A stretch of 64,000 bases of DNA from Odobenus rosmarus divergens. Taxonomy: Eukaryota > Chordata > Mammalia > Carnivora > Odobenidae. The position numbers and the translations under genes were made by a program. The first letter of the stretch is position 1. The number at the start of each line of letters is the position of its first letter. The stretch spans positions 215,978 to 279,977 of the forward strand of contig NW_004450403.1 in assembly GCF_000321225.1 (NCBI RefSeq), written 5' to 3'. A model generated the notes under the pieces. That model searched no databases, was not told the origin of the DNA, and saw only the letters and a program-made list of their open reading frames with translations. Of this stretch, positions 11,111 to 20,244 are shown piece by piece.

Positions 11111-12189
11111 ATTCACTGTGAAGACCTGGTAGAACTCTGGGGGATGGAAGCGACAATATCCATACCCCATATGACTGCATCTCTCTGGACTGTCTCCCTC
11201 TCTCCGTTGCCCACTCTGACTTCCGGCCACTTGTCGATCACAGTTCAACCTGACACGGCTTCCTCGGAGGTTCCCACATGTGGCCTTCTTCTCAGATAAA
11301 TTGTCATTCTCTGCATCCACCTCTCTGTCTCTAACTTTGGGGGCCATGATCTGCCCTGTGACCTCACTTCTCTGAAGGATCTAGGAAGAGTTGTTGATTT
11401 TTCGGTATGTTCAGATTTTTACTTGTTAGGACAGAGTGGTTGCTTCTAAGCTCCTAGCGTGATAGACTGGAAACCAGAAGGGGATGTTATTTTTAATATA
11501 AAAAGAAAGCAAATGTTGATAATACAAACTGTGGAGAAAATTGCCATGGTCTTTTGTCAATGGGCTTATTTCCCTCAACTGTTCTTGCTTCTGTCCTGGT
11601 GCCTTCGTGTAGCTTAATCTGAAATCTTTCAGTTAACTCATCATCCTTGATCAGCAGTAATGACTGAGGCACCACCTGGGTCAATATTTTGGCTTGTTTT
11701 TTTGATAATTTGTAAGCCTGTGGGTGTGAATGACAGTTGCTGCTGAATGGCTGTTTTTTTGGTCTCTTTTTCTAAATTTAAGCATTCAAGTAGAAACTTC
11801 ATCCTGCAAGGCTGGGGAGCGAAGCATCTCTTTCCCTCACAACAGGAGTTGGAAGACATACTCGAGCCCAACTGGCAGTGACAAGGAAACGTAGCGGAAT
11901 CCGCTGTTGAGTGGTTTCAGATAAAAACCTCCATGGCCATTCCTGATGACTGTAACTCCTGATTCTCAGAGTGGAAGCTGCCAAGTACATGGTGACTTTG
12001 CTTGGACACGTGGATGTTTTGTGTTAAAGTCAGGGAATATATTCCTGATTTGGTGATCATGCTGATGTAGGGGACCTGCTTCCTTTACTGGTAATGTACC
12101 ATGACTCATGTCAGCGAGAAATCAGCCTCATGATGCCAGGATTCTGTGAAAACAGCTGCTGACTTTATTTTACTATCCTTTTATATATA
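11111..12189. other. Non-genic unique sequence
   Basis: No gene supported. Overlapping small frames on both strands at 11033-11990 show no motif. Confidence 0.5.
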
Positions 12190-12202
12190 ATCTTTACATA
12201 TT
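12190..12202. repeat. Left target-site duplication of SINE
   Basis: ATCTTTACATATT, repeated exactly at 12416-12428. Confidence 0.95.
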
Positions 12203-12415
12203 CTATTTTTATTTATTTGTTTTTAAAGATTTATTTATTTATTTGACAGAGAGAGAGAGAGACAGGGAGCACAAGCAGGGGGAGTGGCAGAGGGAGAGGG
12301 AGAAGCAGGCTCCTCGCTGAGCAGGGAGCCCGATGCGGGACTCGATCCCAGGACCCTGAGATCATGACCTGAGCTGAAGGCAGACACTTAAGCACCTGAA
12401 CCACACAAGTGCCCC
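12203..12415 (-). mobile_element. CAN SINE, minus strand
   Basis: The head at the right end reads on the minus strand GGGGCACTTGTGTGGTTCAG, followed by GGTCATGATCTCAGGGTCCT, a CT-rich run and an A-rich tail containing AAATAAATAAATC. It is bracketed by a perfect 13-base target-site duplication, so the copy is complete and fairly young. Confidence 0.97.
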
Positions 12416-12559
12416 ATCTTTACATATTTTAGTTCATTTATTTTTTGTAAATAGCTTTGTTACTTTTCTAAAAGAGGGACATGCCCATAGTAAAGAACTC
12501 ACCAGATCAGAACCATAAAATGAAAATAAGAACAATCTGATGTCATAAGAAAACCACAG

Positions 12560-12860
12560 TAAACATTTTAGTGAGTCTCTTTCCAGACATGGTTCTATAT
12601 TTTTATAGACATTTTAGATTATATTTATATTATTTTTTATAAATGGATTCAGGGTCTGTGGGCTGTTTTATAATCTACTGTCTCACTGAACAGTATCAGG
12701 AGGTTTTCAGTTTCACCAAATACAGAACTTCGTTACTGATTTTAATAACAGCATTGTGTGGGTAATTTATATTTTACTTAAATCAATTTCCCATTAATAG
12801 ATATTTATATATTTTTTTCTAATTTTTCACCATATAAAGAATGCTTTAATGCCTGTATTT
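12560..12860 (-). mobile_element. Old LINE fragment, antisense
   Basis: Phrases such as TTTTATAATCTACTGTCTCAC and TTCCCATTAATAGATATTTA resemble the antisense 3' part of old L1M elements. Heavily diverged, so family and limits are uncertain. Confidence 0.4.
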
Positions 12861-13076
12861 TTTGGCATATAAGTTTGTTCTTGTATTGATACAATATGTA
12901 AATTGTATTAGGTAAGTCGAGGAGATATGGCCGAGGTTTTCGTGTGCAATAATAAAATGTTAGAAATATATGAAAATGATTTGTGGCCAATATCTGAGCC
13001 TGCATGATTCCATGGGAATCTAAACATTTTATTCTAACTTGACTTACGCATGAGTCTTTGCAAGAGCTATTAAGTA
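12861..13076. other. Non-genic unique sequence
   Basis: AT-rich. Nothing recognised. Confidence 0.4.
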
Positions 13077-13092
13077 TATACAGAGGTTTTTA

Positions 13093-13182
13093 GCAGACTC
13101 CCACTGAGCAGGGAGCCTGTTATGGGACTCGATCCCAGGCAGATGCTTAGATGCTTAACCAACTGAGGTACCCAGGCACCCC
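13093..13182 (-). mobile_element. Tailless CAN SINE head, minus strand
   Basis: On the minus strand the head reads GGGTGCCTGGGTACCTCAG with GGGATCGAGTCCCATAACAG, then stops inside the linker at CAGTGGGAGTCTGC. The CT-rich section and the A-rich tail are absent, and part of the middle motif is also deleted. Even so it is flanked by a likely target-site duplication, ATACAGAGGTTTTTA at 13078-13092 and ATATAGAGGTTTTTA at 13184-13198, with one mismatch. Either a later deletion stopped exactly at the duplication, or the element inserted without a tail. Confidence 0.8.
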
Positions 13183-13198
13183 CATATAGAGGTTTTTA

Positions 13199-13889
13199 TG
13201 GGAATTTTCAGGTTCTAGCTCTGGGGAGTGTCCTTTTAGGGCAAAACCTAGAGACTGTTCTGTACTCTGGTAGAATCTGGTCTCTAGGTTATTTTACAGA
13301 CTTGCCATCCAACTTTCCTGTACACTAGGAATGCATGGCAAGTAGAACCTGATTCACCCAGAAAGTAATCTCTGAAGGAATCTCACTGCACTGAAGCCAG
13401 CATCTTGCTTCCATCTACTGTGCGTCGAAATAGAACACTAACGGCTATCCCTGAATCTTCCCTCACATCTCAGGCTGTTTTTCTTTTCTCTCTTTTCCAC
13501 TTTATTCCCATATTATAGAGAGATCTACTCTTCATTCCAACTCAGGTCTCCCTGACAGCCTTAGCTTTTTGTGTGTTTGTTGTTGTTAATTCTGAATGGT
13601 TTTGAATTTATTTTGGGTGAAAACCTCTCTCATATACACACGTGATATATGCATGATATATGTACATTGTTACCATGAATTATTTTCCTGTCAATGAATT
13701 GTAATTCCAAGTTATTGTTCTTTCTTGTTTGGCAATGTACACATGCAGCCTCATCGAAATGTTAGTTCTTGCACAGATCCCGAACACGAACATCTCGTGT
13801 TTTATAGGAGCTCCCACTCTTTGGGACCCTTAACTTGATGTTTCTTCATTTATCTCTCCATCAGGTCATGTCTTTTGTGTGACGTTACC
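13199..13889. other. Non-genic unique sequence
   Basis: No gene or recognisable repeat. Moderately T-rich. Confidence 0.45.
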
Positions 13890-14035
13890 TTTCTGCCTTC
13901 CTTCCTCATCTCTAAAATTAGGACGAATAGCACTCAGCTCACCAGGTGGCTATGGGAAGCATATATATGAGAGGGCATATATCTAATGCAGGTGCATGGT
14001 TGGTGCTCACTAAGTGGTAACTTAGAGACTCATTT
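13890..14035 (+). mobile_element. MIR fragment, plus strand
   Basis: TTCCTCATCTCTAAAATTAG, then a degraded middle part, then GGTTGGTGCTCACTAAGTGG give the MIR core and 3' end in sense order. Confidence 0.7.
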
Positions 14036-14289
14036 TTCTTATATTTATCAAGATTTCACTTTTGATAACAGCCATCCTCCTGCCTTGTATGTTAAGAGAT
14101 AAAGTTCAAAAATTCTTCCTTTTGCTTAGAAAATCTTCAGTGACTTCTGTAGAAGACATGATCTTTTGCCTGTCCACCAACACTTTCCTCTTTTTTCTTA
14201 AGAAAACCCTGATTTTGTGCAGAGCATTTGAGCCTTCCCTCTCACTGGGAGAAAACCAGTAATGATGGAGGCTAATCACCCTAAAGCCT

Positions 14290-14670
14290 TCTCTTGAGTG
14301 ACTGGCTAATAAGGACAGGGGACTTCATTCCATCCTAGTTGTGGGGACATCCTAGTCAGTGTGGATTCTGAGAAGGACTTTCTTCCCTATAAACGGCATT
14401 CTCCTTCTTCCTGCTTTAAATACACAGGTGTTGGGATTCTGTGCTGGGACCATAGCAGCCATCTTGCCTACATGAGGCATCAAGGATTTAAAAAGTCAAA
14501 ATACTGCAGATGTCAGGGTGGAGAGAAGTTCCAGGTCCTTGATGAAATTCTCATGTTGCTGCAGCAACCTGGAAGTGACTACTTCAAATTTCTATGTGAA
14601 TAGATTGCTTTGTCCTGCAGCCACAGTTTTTGGGTGTATGTGTGATTTGCAGCTGAGCACATCCTAACTG
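14290..14670 (+). mobile_element. MLT1-like LTR (MaLR), plus strand
   Basis: Contains AGCAGCCATCTTGCCTACAT, AGGTCCTTGATGAAATT and, near the right end, GATTTGCAGCTGAGCACATC, in the order typical of MLT1-type LTR 3' portions. The left limit is poorly defined. Confidence 0.55.
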
Positions 14671-15289
14671 GGAGCTTCCTATCCCTCCAGAGATAATGTT
14701 CAGTTTTCTTGTTTGTCAACCAACTGTCTCCAAGTCCATATTGAGATGCAGCCCCCTCACCACCTCTCATCTGCCTGAATTCCCCCACTTACAGCTCTGC
14801 TGTTTGTGAACCACACAGAGATCTTTTGTGTCTCCGTCTCTGCACCTCCTGTTCCCTTGGTCTGGAATTCTTGAATTCTCTTATGCTTCTTTAATGGGAC
14901 ACGGTTTTATTCACCCTCTATATACCACTAACCTATATTCCATAAATACACAGAGACACACAGGATCATGCAGAACAACACTTTTCTGGACTTGACTCCC
15001 TGAAAAGTTACAAATATTTTTTAAAACAGGAGTCTTATAAACTCCAGTAACTACACATCTTGTTGAAATATGTATCAATAACCCCAACAACCTAGTCCTA
15101 TGGAATGTATTTATAGTGTTGCCTGAATACAGTATTTTTGACACTTAATATAATTTTGTTTCCTCTTGGATGCTTATATCTTACTCTCCAACACCATTCC
15201 AGGGCCCCGCAGTAGAAGCACATTTGTATTTCCATGGCACCCTCGGTAACAGAGGCGCTGATTCCCTGCTTGTCCTGTTTTCATCCCAA
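14671..15289. other. Non-genic sequence, possible LINE2 piece
   Basis: No gene. GCACCTCCTGTTCCCTTGGT near 14844 faintly recalls L2 sense sequence, but the match is too short to name. Confidence 0.35.
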
Positions 15290-15935
15290 CTGTAACATCT
15301 CTCCCTTGCCTTCTGCGGTTGCCTCCTGACCTGTCCATGCTTCTTTTCTGGCCTCTTTTGGCTCTCAGCATCTAGAAGGCTCTCGTTGGAACACAACTCA
15401 CATAATGCCCTTGCTTGATTCAAAACTCCCTTGTGACCCACCGTCACCTTTGGTATTGGGGTCACACGCTGAGCAGAGATGGATAAGCCTGCGGGATCTT
15501 CCCCTGTCAGCCGCTCCAAAGCCGCTCAACCTTCCCTCCATCTCCTCTGCTCCAGCCCCGCTGGTCGTGTTAGAGCTCTTTAACCCACCAAGTTCCACCC
15601 TGCCTCAGGGACTTTGCATAACTTGCTTATGTGCTTGGCTCGGATCCCTCAGCTGCCATCTCCTCCAAGGGATCCTGCCCAAATGTCTAACTTAAATATT
15701 ACCCCACTATCACCCACCAGGCCCCATCCTTCTGGGACCCACCGTCCCCTGCATCTTCTTCCAAGCCCTATCACCAACCTACACTGTGCTGCTGTGTGTT
15801 CATTCGCTTGGAATACAAACTCGGTGGCAGGGGGACTCGTCAATTTTGCTAAGTGTTGTATCCCCAGGGGTCTGGCATAGAATACACCCTTAGTAAATAT
15901 TTTCTGATCAATCAATAAATGCGTTAATGGATTCT
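15290..15935 (+). mobile_element. L2 LINE 3' region, plus strand
   Basis: Long C/T-rich text with CAGGGACTTTGCATAACTTG, CCATCTCCTCCAAGGGATCC, GTATCCCCAGGGGTCTGGC and CCTTAGTAAATATTTTCTGA, which are the L2 landmarks in the right order up to its 3' end. The open frames across it on both strands (for example 15405-15695) are by-products of its composition. Confidence 0.8.
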
Positions 15936-16000
15936 TGAAAAAAATGAAGTCACATATTTTTGAATGCAATTCAATATATACATTTTAAACATGTGAGATA

Positions 16001-16021
16001 CACACGCACACACACACACAT
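16001..16021. repeat. (AC)n microsatellite
   Basis: About ten AC units with one G interruption. Confidence 0.9.
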
Positions 16022-17110
16022 ATTTAAATGGGGAGAGCTCATTCTGAATCTTTTCCTTAGAAATTTCAGAGACAGAATGATTTCTCTAGAAGAGAGCACT
16101 TGGCAAGATGGCAGGAGCCTGGTGAACTTTTATGCCTTCATTCACTCTATAAACGTTTCCAGAGAGCCTGCATTATGATGGACAGTTGTGCCAATTTCTG
16201 AGGATATAAATGTGAATGAGATGTCTTCTCTAGTCTAGTGGGATTTAGAAAATCAAGTGGTGATACATAGGATCGGTGTTGTGTTGGAAGCATGCACGTT
16301 GTTGGTCCAAAGCAAATTTAATGGCTAACTTTTAGGAAGAACATTTGATGCCAGGCTCAGTTTTTAATAAATGACAAAGAAAAACTGAAAATATCCTAAA
16401 TTCCTGCTCATTTTAAAACACCGTTCTTTAATGTCCAGATAGATGTGTGATAATCAGTTTATGACAACTTCAAAGCCATCCGAGCCCAAGCTTTCCATCC
16501 CACCTCCCTCCCCGAATGACGGTAGCGTTGCTGAGGGACCGAGAGGGATAATGAGAAGTAGAATACAGCCTGACCTTACTGTGGAGAATAAACATCTTCC
16601 AGTAGTGTTAAGTGGATGCTAAATATATAAAGCTAATTATTTCCTGAACTGGTGTCCTTCAGAGATTAAATTGTAGTTTATCTCCTGCCCACTCGCTGTT
16701 GCAGCAAGAATTCTCCAAGCAACCCGATCTAAGAGCAGTAGCCACGGTAGAGAGTATTCTTGCCATGATAGTCCTTGAATATCTTTTGGGGGAACTTGAA
16801 TTATGTTGCTAATTATTTCAAGTGTCCACTTTCCTTTGCTGGCATTGACCTGATTAATGTGTGGTTCTTCACTCTAACATCTCAGCTGGAGTCTTTCAGA
16901 GCAGGAAACACTGGTCCATGGTACGCAGAGCTGAAATGTTTATACCGTGGGAAGGGAGAGTCGTGCAGTGTTTATCTGGCCCAGAGAGATGCCTGAAGCC
17001 GGGCTTCCCTGTGTTCAGGTTTATTTCCTGGAGCTGCTGACTGAAGTGGGACCCCAACCAGAGTCATTAAAGTGAGTTCTGGATCTCTGTATGGGAACAA
17101 CTAGATTGCT
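16022..17110. other. Unique sequence, candidate noncoding element
   Basis: No gene. The part at 16670-17060 is repeat-free with mixed composition and several short motif-like blocks such as GTTGCTAATTATTTC near 16804. The 73-residue frame at 16775-16996 overlaps it and shows no domain. Confidence 0.35.
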
Positions 17111-18261
17111 TCTCCAAGTCTGATGGCTATCAAGAGGGAGAGGAAATACAAAGAGAGGAAATTAATTCACACACTAATGAATTTTTAAATTAGTATTTAA
17201 AAATCCAAACTTCAGCAGTGTATTTCCCTGTAGGGAATGGTATAGAATGATCCAGGTTATTAGGGGGAGTGAAGATATTAAAACAAACTTATGGATATAA
17301 TGCAACAGAAAATGTTTGAAGGTCAATGGCGGCCATCAAACTCAGGGTATGAAGCCATTAAGAGGAAATAGAGGTTTGCTATTGCTGTTTTTCTCTGAAA
17401 AGAAATAGGAACAATCACTAAATTTAAAATAAAGGATTACGTGATAGAATAAAGACATATCCCTGAAAGGGCATTAAAATTAAAATGTTCTTGAATATAA
17501 ATTAGCCATTATTAATATTTTTAATTTGTTGTGTGTTATAAATCATACTTTTATTGCATAATTTCCCAATAAAACTGAAAAGTTAAGCTAATGTTTTCAG
17601 GATAATGATTACATTTTTCTCTAGGTGTGATGATGATGATATACATACTAGAGCTTTAAAGAAATAACGAAGCCATGGTGTTGTCATCCATTCCTCTTTT
17701 ATGGCTGTGATGGCTACAAATGTCTGGTGTGCCAAAAACAGGAGTGGAATTCTAAATACATGCATCCTAATAACTATTTTGAATATTTTCTTTGGGAAGA
17801 TTTTTTTTTTTTAATCTAGAAATGGAAATATCTACATGTGTGTCCCTCCCAGATCCAAACTATCAAGCGTCAAGAATAAAGATAAATTTCAAACATGGAG
17901 GAGACAAAACAACCACTTGGGAATCCCCCCTCAGCTATAATCACAAAGGATCCCTGTCGCCAAGAGGGTGGCCATGGTTTAACCGGAGTGCATGCTGGTC
18001 ATGGTCAACTGCGAGGCTAGGGACAAATCCTCAGAGATCCTTCAACCATTTCTGTTGTAATGATGTCATCACTGCTGATAACCTTTGAGCCTCAGAGAAG
18101 AAACTCTACATGCTTTTCCTGCTTTCAGTCTTTGTATTCTGGAATCTGTCCTGTATCCTGTTACCAACCCAATCTTCAAACATACCATTTAAATGATGTT
18201 ATTCTGCTGCTGAAAAGAAAAGCCATAGGATATGTCTTAACATGTTTTTGCTCTTTTATTA
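17111..18261. other. Non-genic AT-rich unique sequence
   Basis: No gene. A T run at 17801-17812 marks no recognisable retroposon. Confidence 0.45.
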
Positions 18262-18605
18262 CTTTCTTCAGGTTGTGATAACAAAATACCAGAGACCGGG
18301 GAGCATAAACAACAGGAATTTATTTTCTCAGTCCTGGAGGCCAGAAGTCTAGATGGAAGTGTCGGCAGGGTTGGTGTATCCTGAGTCCTCTTTTTGCCTG
18401 TGGACATCCACAGGGTCACCCCTCTGTGTGCGTCGGTGTCCTCTGCTCATAAGGACACCAGTCCCGTTGAATTAGGGCCCACCACATGACCTCATTCACT
18501 CTTAATTATCCTCTAAAAGCCCTTTGTCCAAATTGCATCACATTCTAAGGTCCTGGGGTCAGGGCTTCGGCATGAATCTGGAGGACACATTTCAGTCCAT
18601 ACCAC
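18262..18605 (-). mobile_element. MaLR LTR (MST/MLT1 type), minus strand
   Basis: Plus-strand landmarks are AACAGGAATTTATTTTCTCA, GTCCTGGAGGCCAGAAGTCT, AAGGACACCAGTCCCGTTGA, TTAGGGCCCACCACATGACC and TCAGGGCTTCGGCATGAATC, the reverse complement of a MaLR LTR from end to end. Solo LTR without internal sequence. Confidence 0.88.
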
Positions 18606-18912
18606 TCCTCATCCAAACCTGCAATGATAATGACAGTGATATAAAATTTTAATCTAAATACTGACTACTCCCTCATCAGTACAGTTGAAATCAGACTAAG
18701 TTTAGAGACCTTCACTTCTCAGTTGAAAGCCTTTGGGGTGTGACTCTGACATGCCCATTGCATCCTCCTCCCCGTGTGTGTGGGTGCCCTCTGCCTCCAC
18801 CGCAGCCTGTGGGCAGCAGGCTCTTCACGCCTCCTGGCACTGATCATGCCTACAGCACGTTCTCCACATTCCTGTTCCTATATCGCTAAGTACTACATAT
18901 AGCAGACTCCTC
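18606..18912. other. Non-genic unique sequence
   Basis: Nothing recognised. Confidence 0.4.
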
Positions 18913-18925
18913 AATGATCGGGTTT

Positions 18926-19136
18926 TCTTTTCTTTTTTTTTTTAATATTTTATTTATTTATTTGAGAGAGAGGGTGAGAGAGAAAAAGAGAGCACAAGCC
19001 GGGGGAGTGGCAGACAGAGGGAGAAGCAGGCTCCCCAGTGAGCAGGGAGCCCGACGCGGGACTCAATCCCAGGACCCTGGGATCATGACCTGAGCTGAAG
19101 GCAGACGCTTAACTGACTGAGCCACCCAGGCGCCCC
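18926..19136 (-). mobile_element. CAN SINE, minus strand
   Basis: The minus-strand head is GGGGCGCCTGGGTGGCTCAG, followed by the linker with GCCTTCAGCTCAGGTCATGA, a CT-rich part and an A-rich tail. Imperfect target-site duplication: AATGATCGGGTTTT at 18913-18926 and AATGATTGGATTTT at 19138-19151. This is the clearest SINE head in the window. Confidence 0.96.
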
Positions 19137-19337
19137 TAATGATTGGATTTTTTCTTGCATTTGTTTTTTTCTGTATAACATGTAGCATAATGGCTTACAT
19201 TCAAGTTATCAGCGAACTAAAATTAAGTCAAATGAATTATTCATTGCCTTTTTTTTTGTAGGTCCTGAAGATTTGTGTAGATGAGCAACCTTTGTAGACA
19301 TTTTCATGCATGTCCTGTAACAGCTAAGTCTTATTTT

Positions 19338-19354
19338 AAGAAAAGGCATCATAT
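19338..19354. repeat. Left target-site duplication of L1
   Basis: AAGAAAAGGCATCATAT, repeated exactly at 20228-20244. Confidence 0.95.
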
Positions 19355-19433
19355 GCCCTGTTATCGGGCACTTCCTGTCCTATCACCCCCCACTCTGCAA
19401 GTTATTGCTGGTCCCCAGGTGCAGGACATTTTC
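19355..19433. other. 79-base non-L1 segment at L1 5' end
   Basis: Lies inside the target-site duplication but before recognisable L1 starts at AAGGCAAGAAACAACAAATC. Its composition is balanced, unlike A-rich L1 sense sequence or its T-rich complement. It could be a template switch onto another RNA, filler DNA, or L1 sequence I do not recognise. The plus-strand frame at 19281-19892 happens to read through it into L1. Confidence 0.6.
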
Positions 19434-20227
19434 AAGGCAAGAAACAACAAATCTTGGAGAGGATGTGGAGAAAGGGGAACCCTCTTACACTGTTGGTGGG
19501 GATGTAGGTTGGTACAGCCACTTTGGAAAACAGTGTGGCTGTTCCTCAAAAAGTTAAAAATAGAGATACCCTATGACCCAGCAATTGCACTCCTGGGTAT
19601 TTACCCCAAAGACACAGATGTAGTGAAAAGAAGGGCCATATGCACCCCAATGTTCACAGCAGCAATGTCCACAATAGCCAAACTGTGGAAAGAGCCGAGA
19701 TGCCCTTCAACAGATGAATGGATAAAGAAGATGTGGTCCATATATACAATGGAATATTACTCAGCCATCAGAAAGGATGAATACCCAACTTTTACAACAA
19801 CATGGATGGGACTGGAGGAGATTATGCTAAGTGAAATAAGTCAAGCAGAGACAGTCAATTATCATGTGGTTTCACTTATTTGTGGAACATAAGGAATAGC
19901 TTGGAGGACATTAGGAGAAGGAAGGGAAGAATGAAGGGGGGGAAATCGGAGGGAGAGACGAACCGCGAGAGACTATGGACTCCGAGAAACAAACTGAGGG
20001 TTCTAGAGGGGAGGGGGTGGGGGGATGGGTTAGCCTGGTGATGGGTATTAAAGAGGGCACGTACTGCATGGAGCCCTGGGTGTTATGCACAAACAATGAA
20101 TCATGGATCACTACATCAACAACTAATGATGTAATGTATGGTGATTAACATAACATAATAAAAAAATTATAAAAAAACTAATGATGTACTGTATGGTGAC
20201 TAACATAACATAATCAAATTAAAACAA
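19434..20227 (+). mobile_element. 5'-truncated L1, plus strand
   Basis: Encodes the intact last part of L1 ORF2, from about [15 protein letters not shown] through [12 protein letters not shown] and [16 protein letters not shown] to the natural stop after LICGT, with no internal stop. It then has the 3' untranslated region with G-rich runs near 19937-19943 and 20008-20023, and an A-rich end. The open frame and exact 17-base target-site duplication indicate a young insertion. Only the C-terminal region is present, without endonuclease or reverse transcriptase domains, so it is not active. The terminal 38 bases are present twice (20121-20158 and 20176-20213). Confidence 0.95.
20121..20213 (+). 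repeat. Tandem copy of L1 3' terminus
   Basis: A 38-base unit starting AACTAATGATGTA and ending AACATAACATAAT occurs twice at 55-base spacing, with two mismatches, separated by an A-rich spacer. The L1 at 3.0-3.5 kb has only one copy. Confidence 0.85.
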
Positions 20228-20244
20228 AAGAAAAGGCATCATAT

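Noticed and set aside
19281..19892. 203-residue plus-strand frame as a host gene
   Set aside because: From about residue 52 it is the C-terminal end of L1 ORF2; the rest reads through flank and the 79-base chimeric segment.
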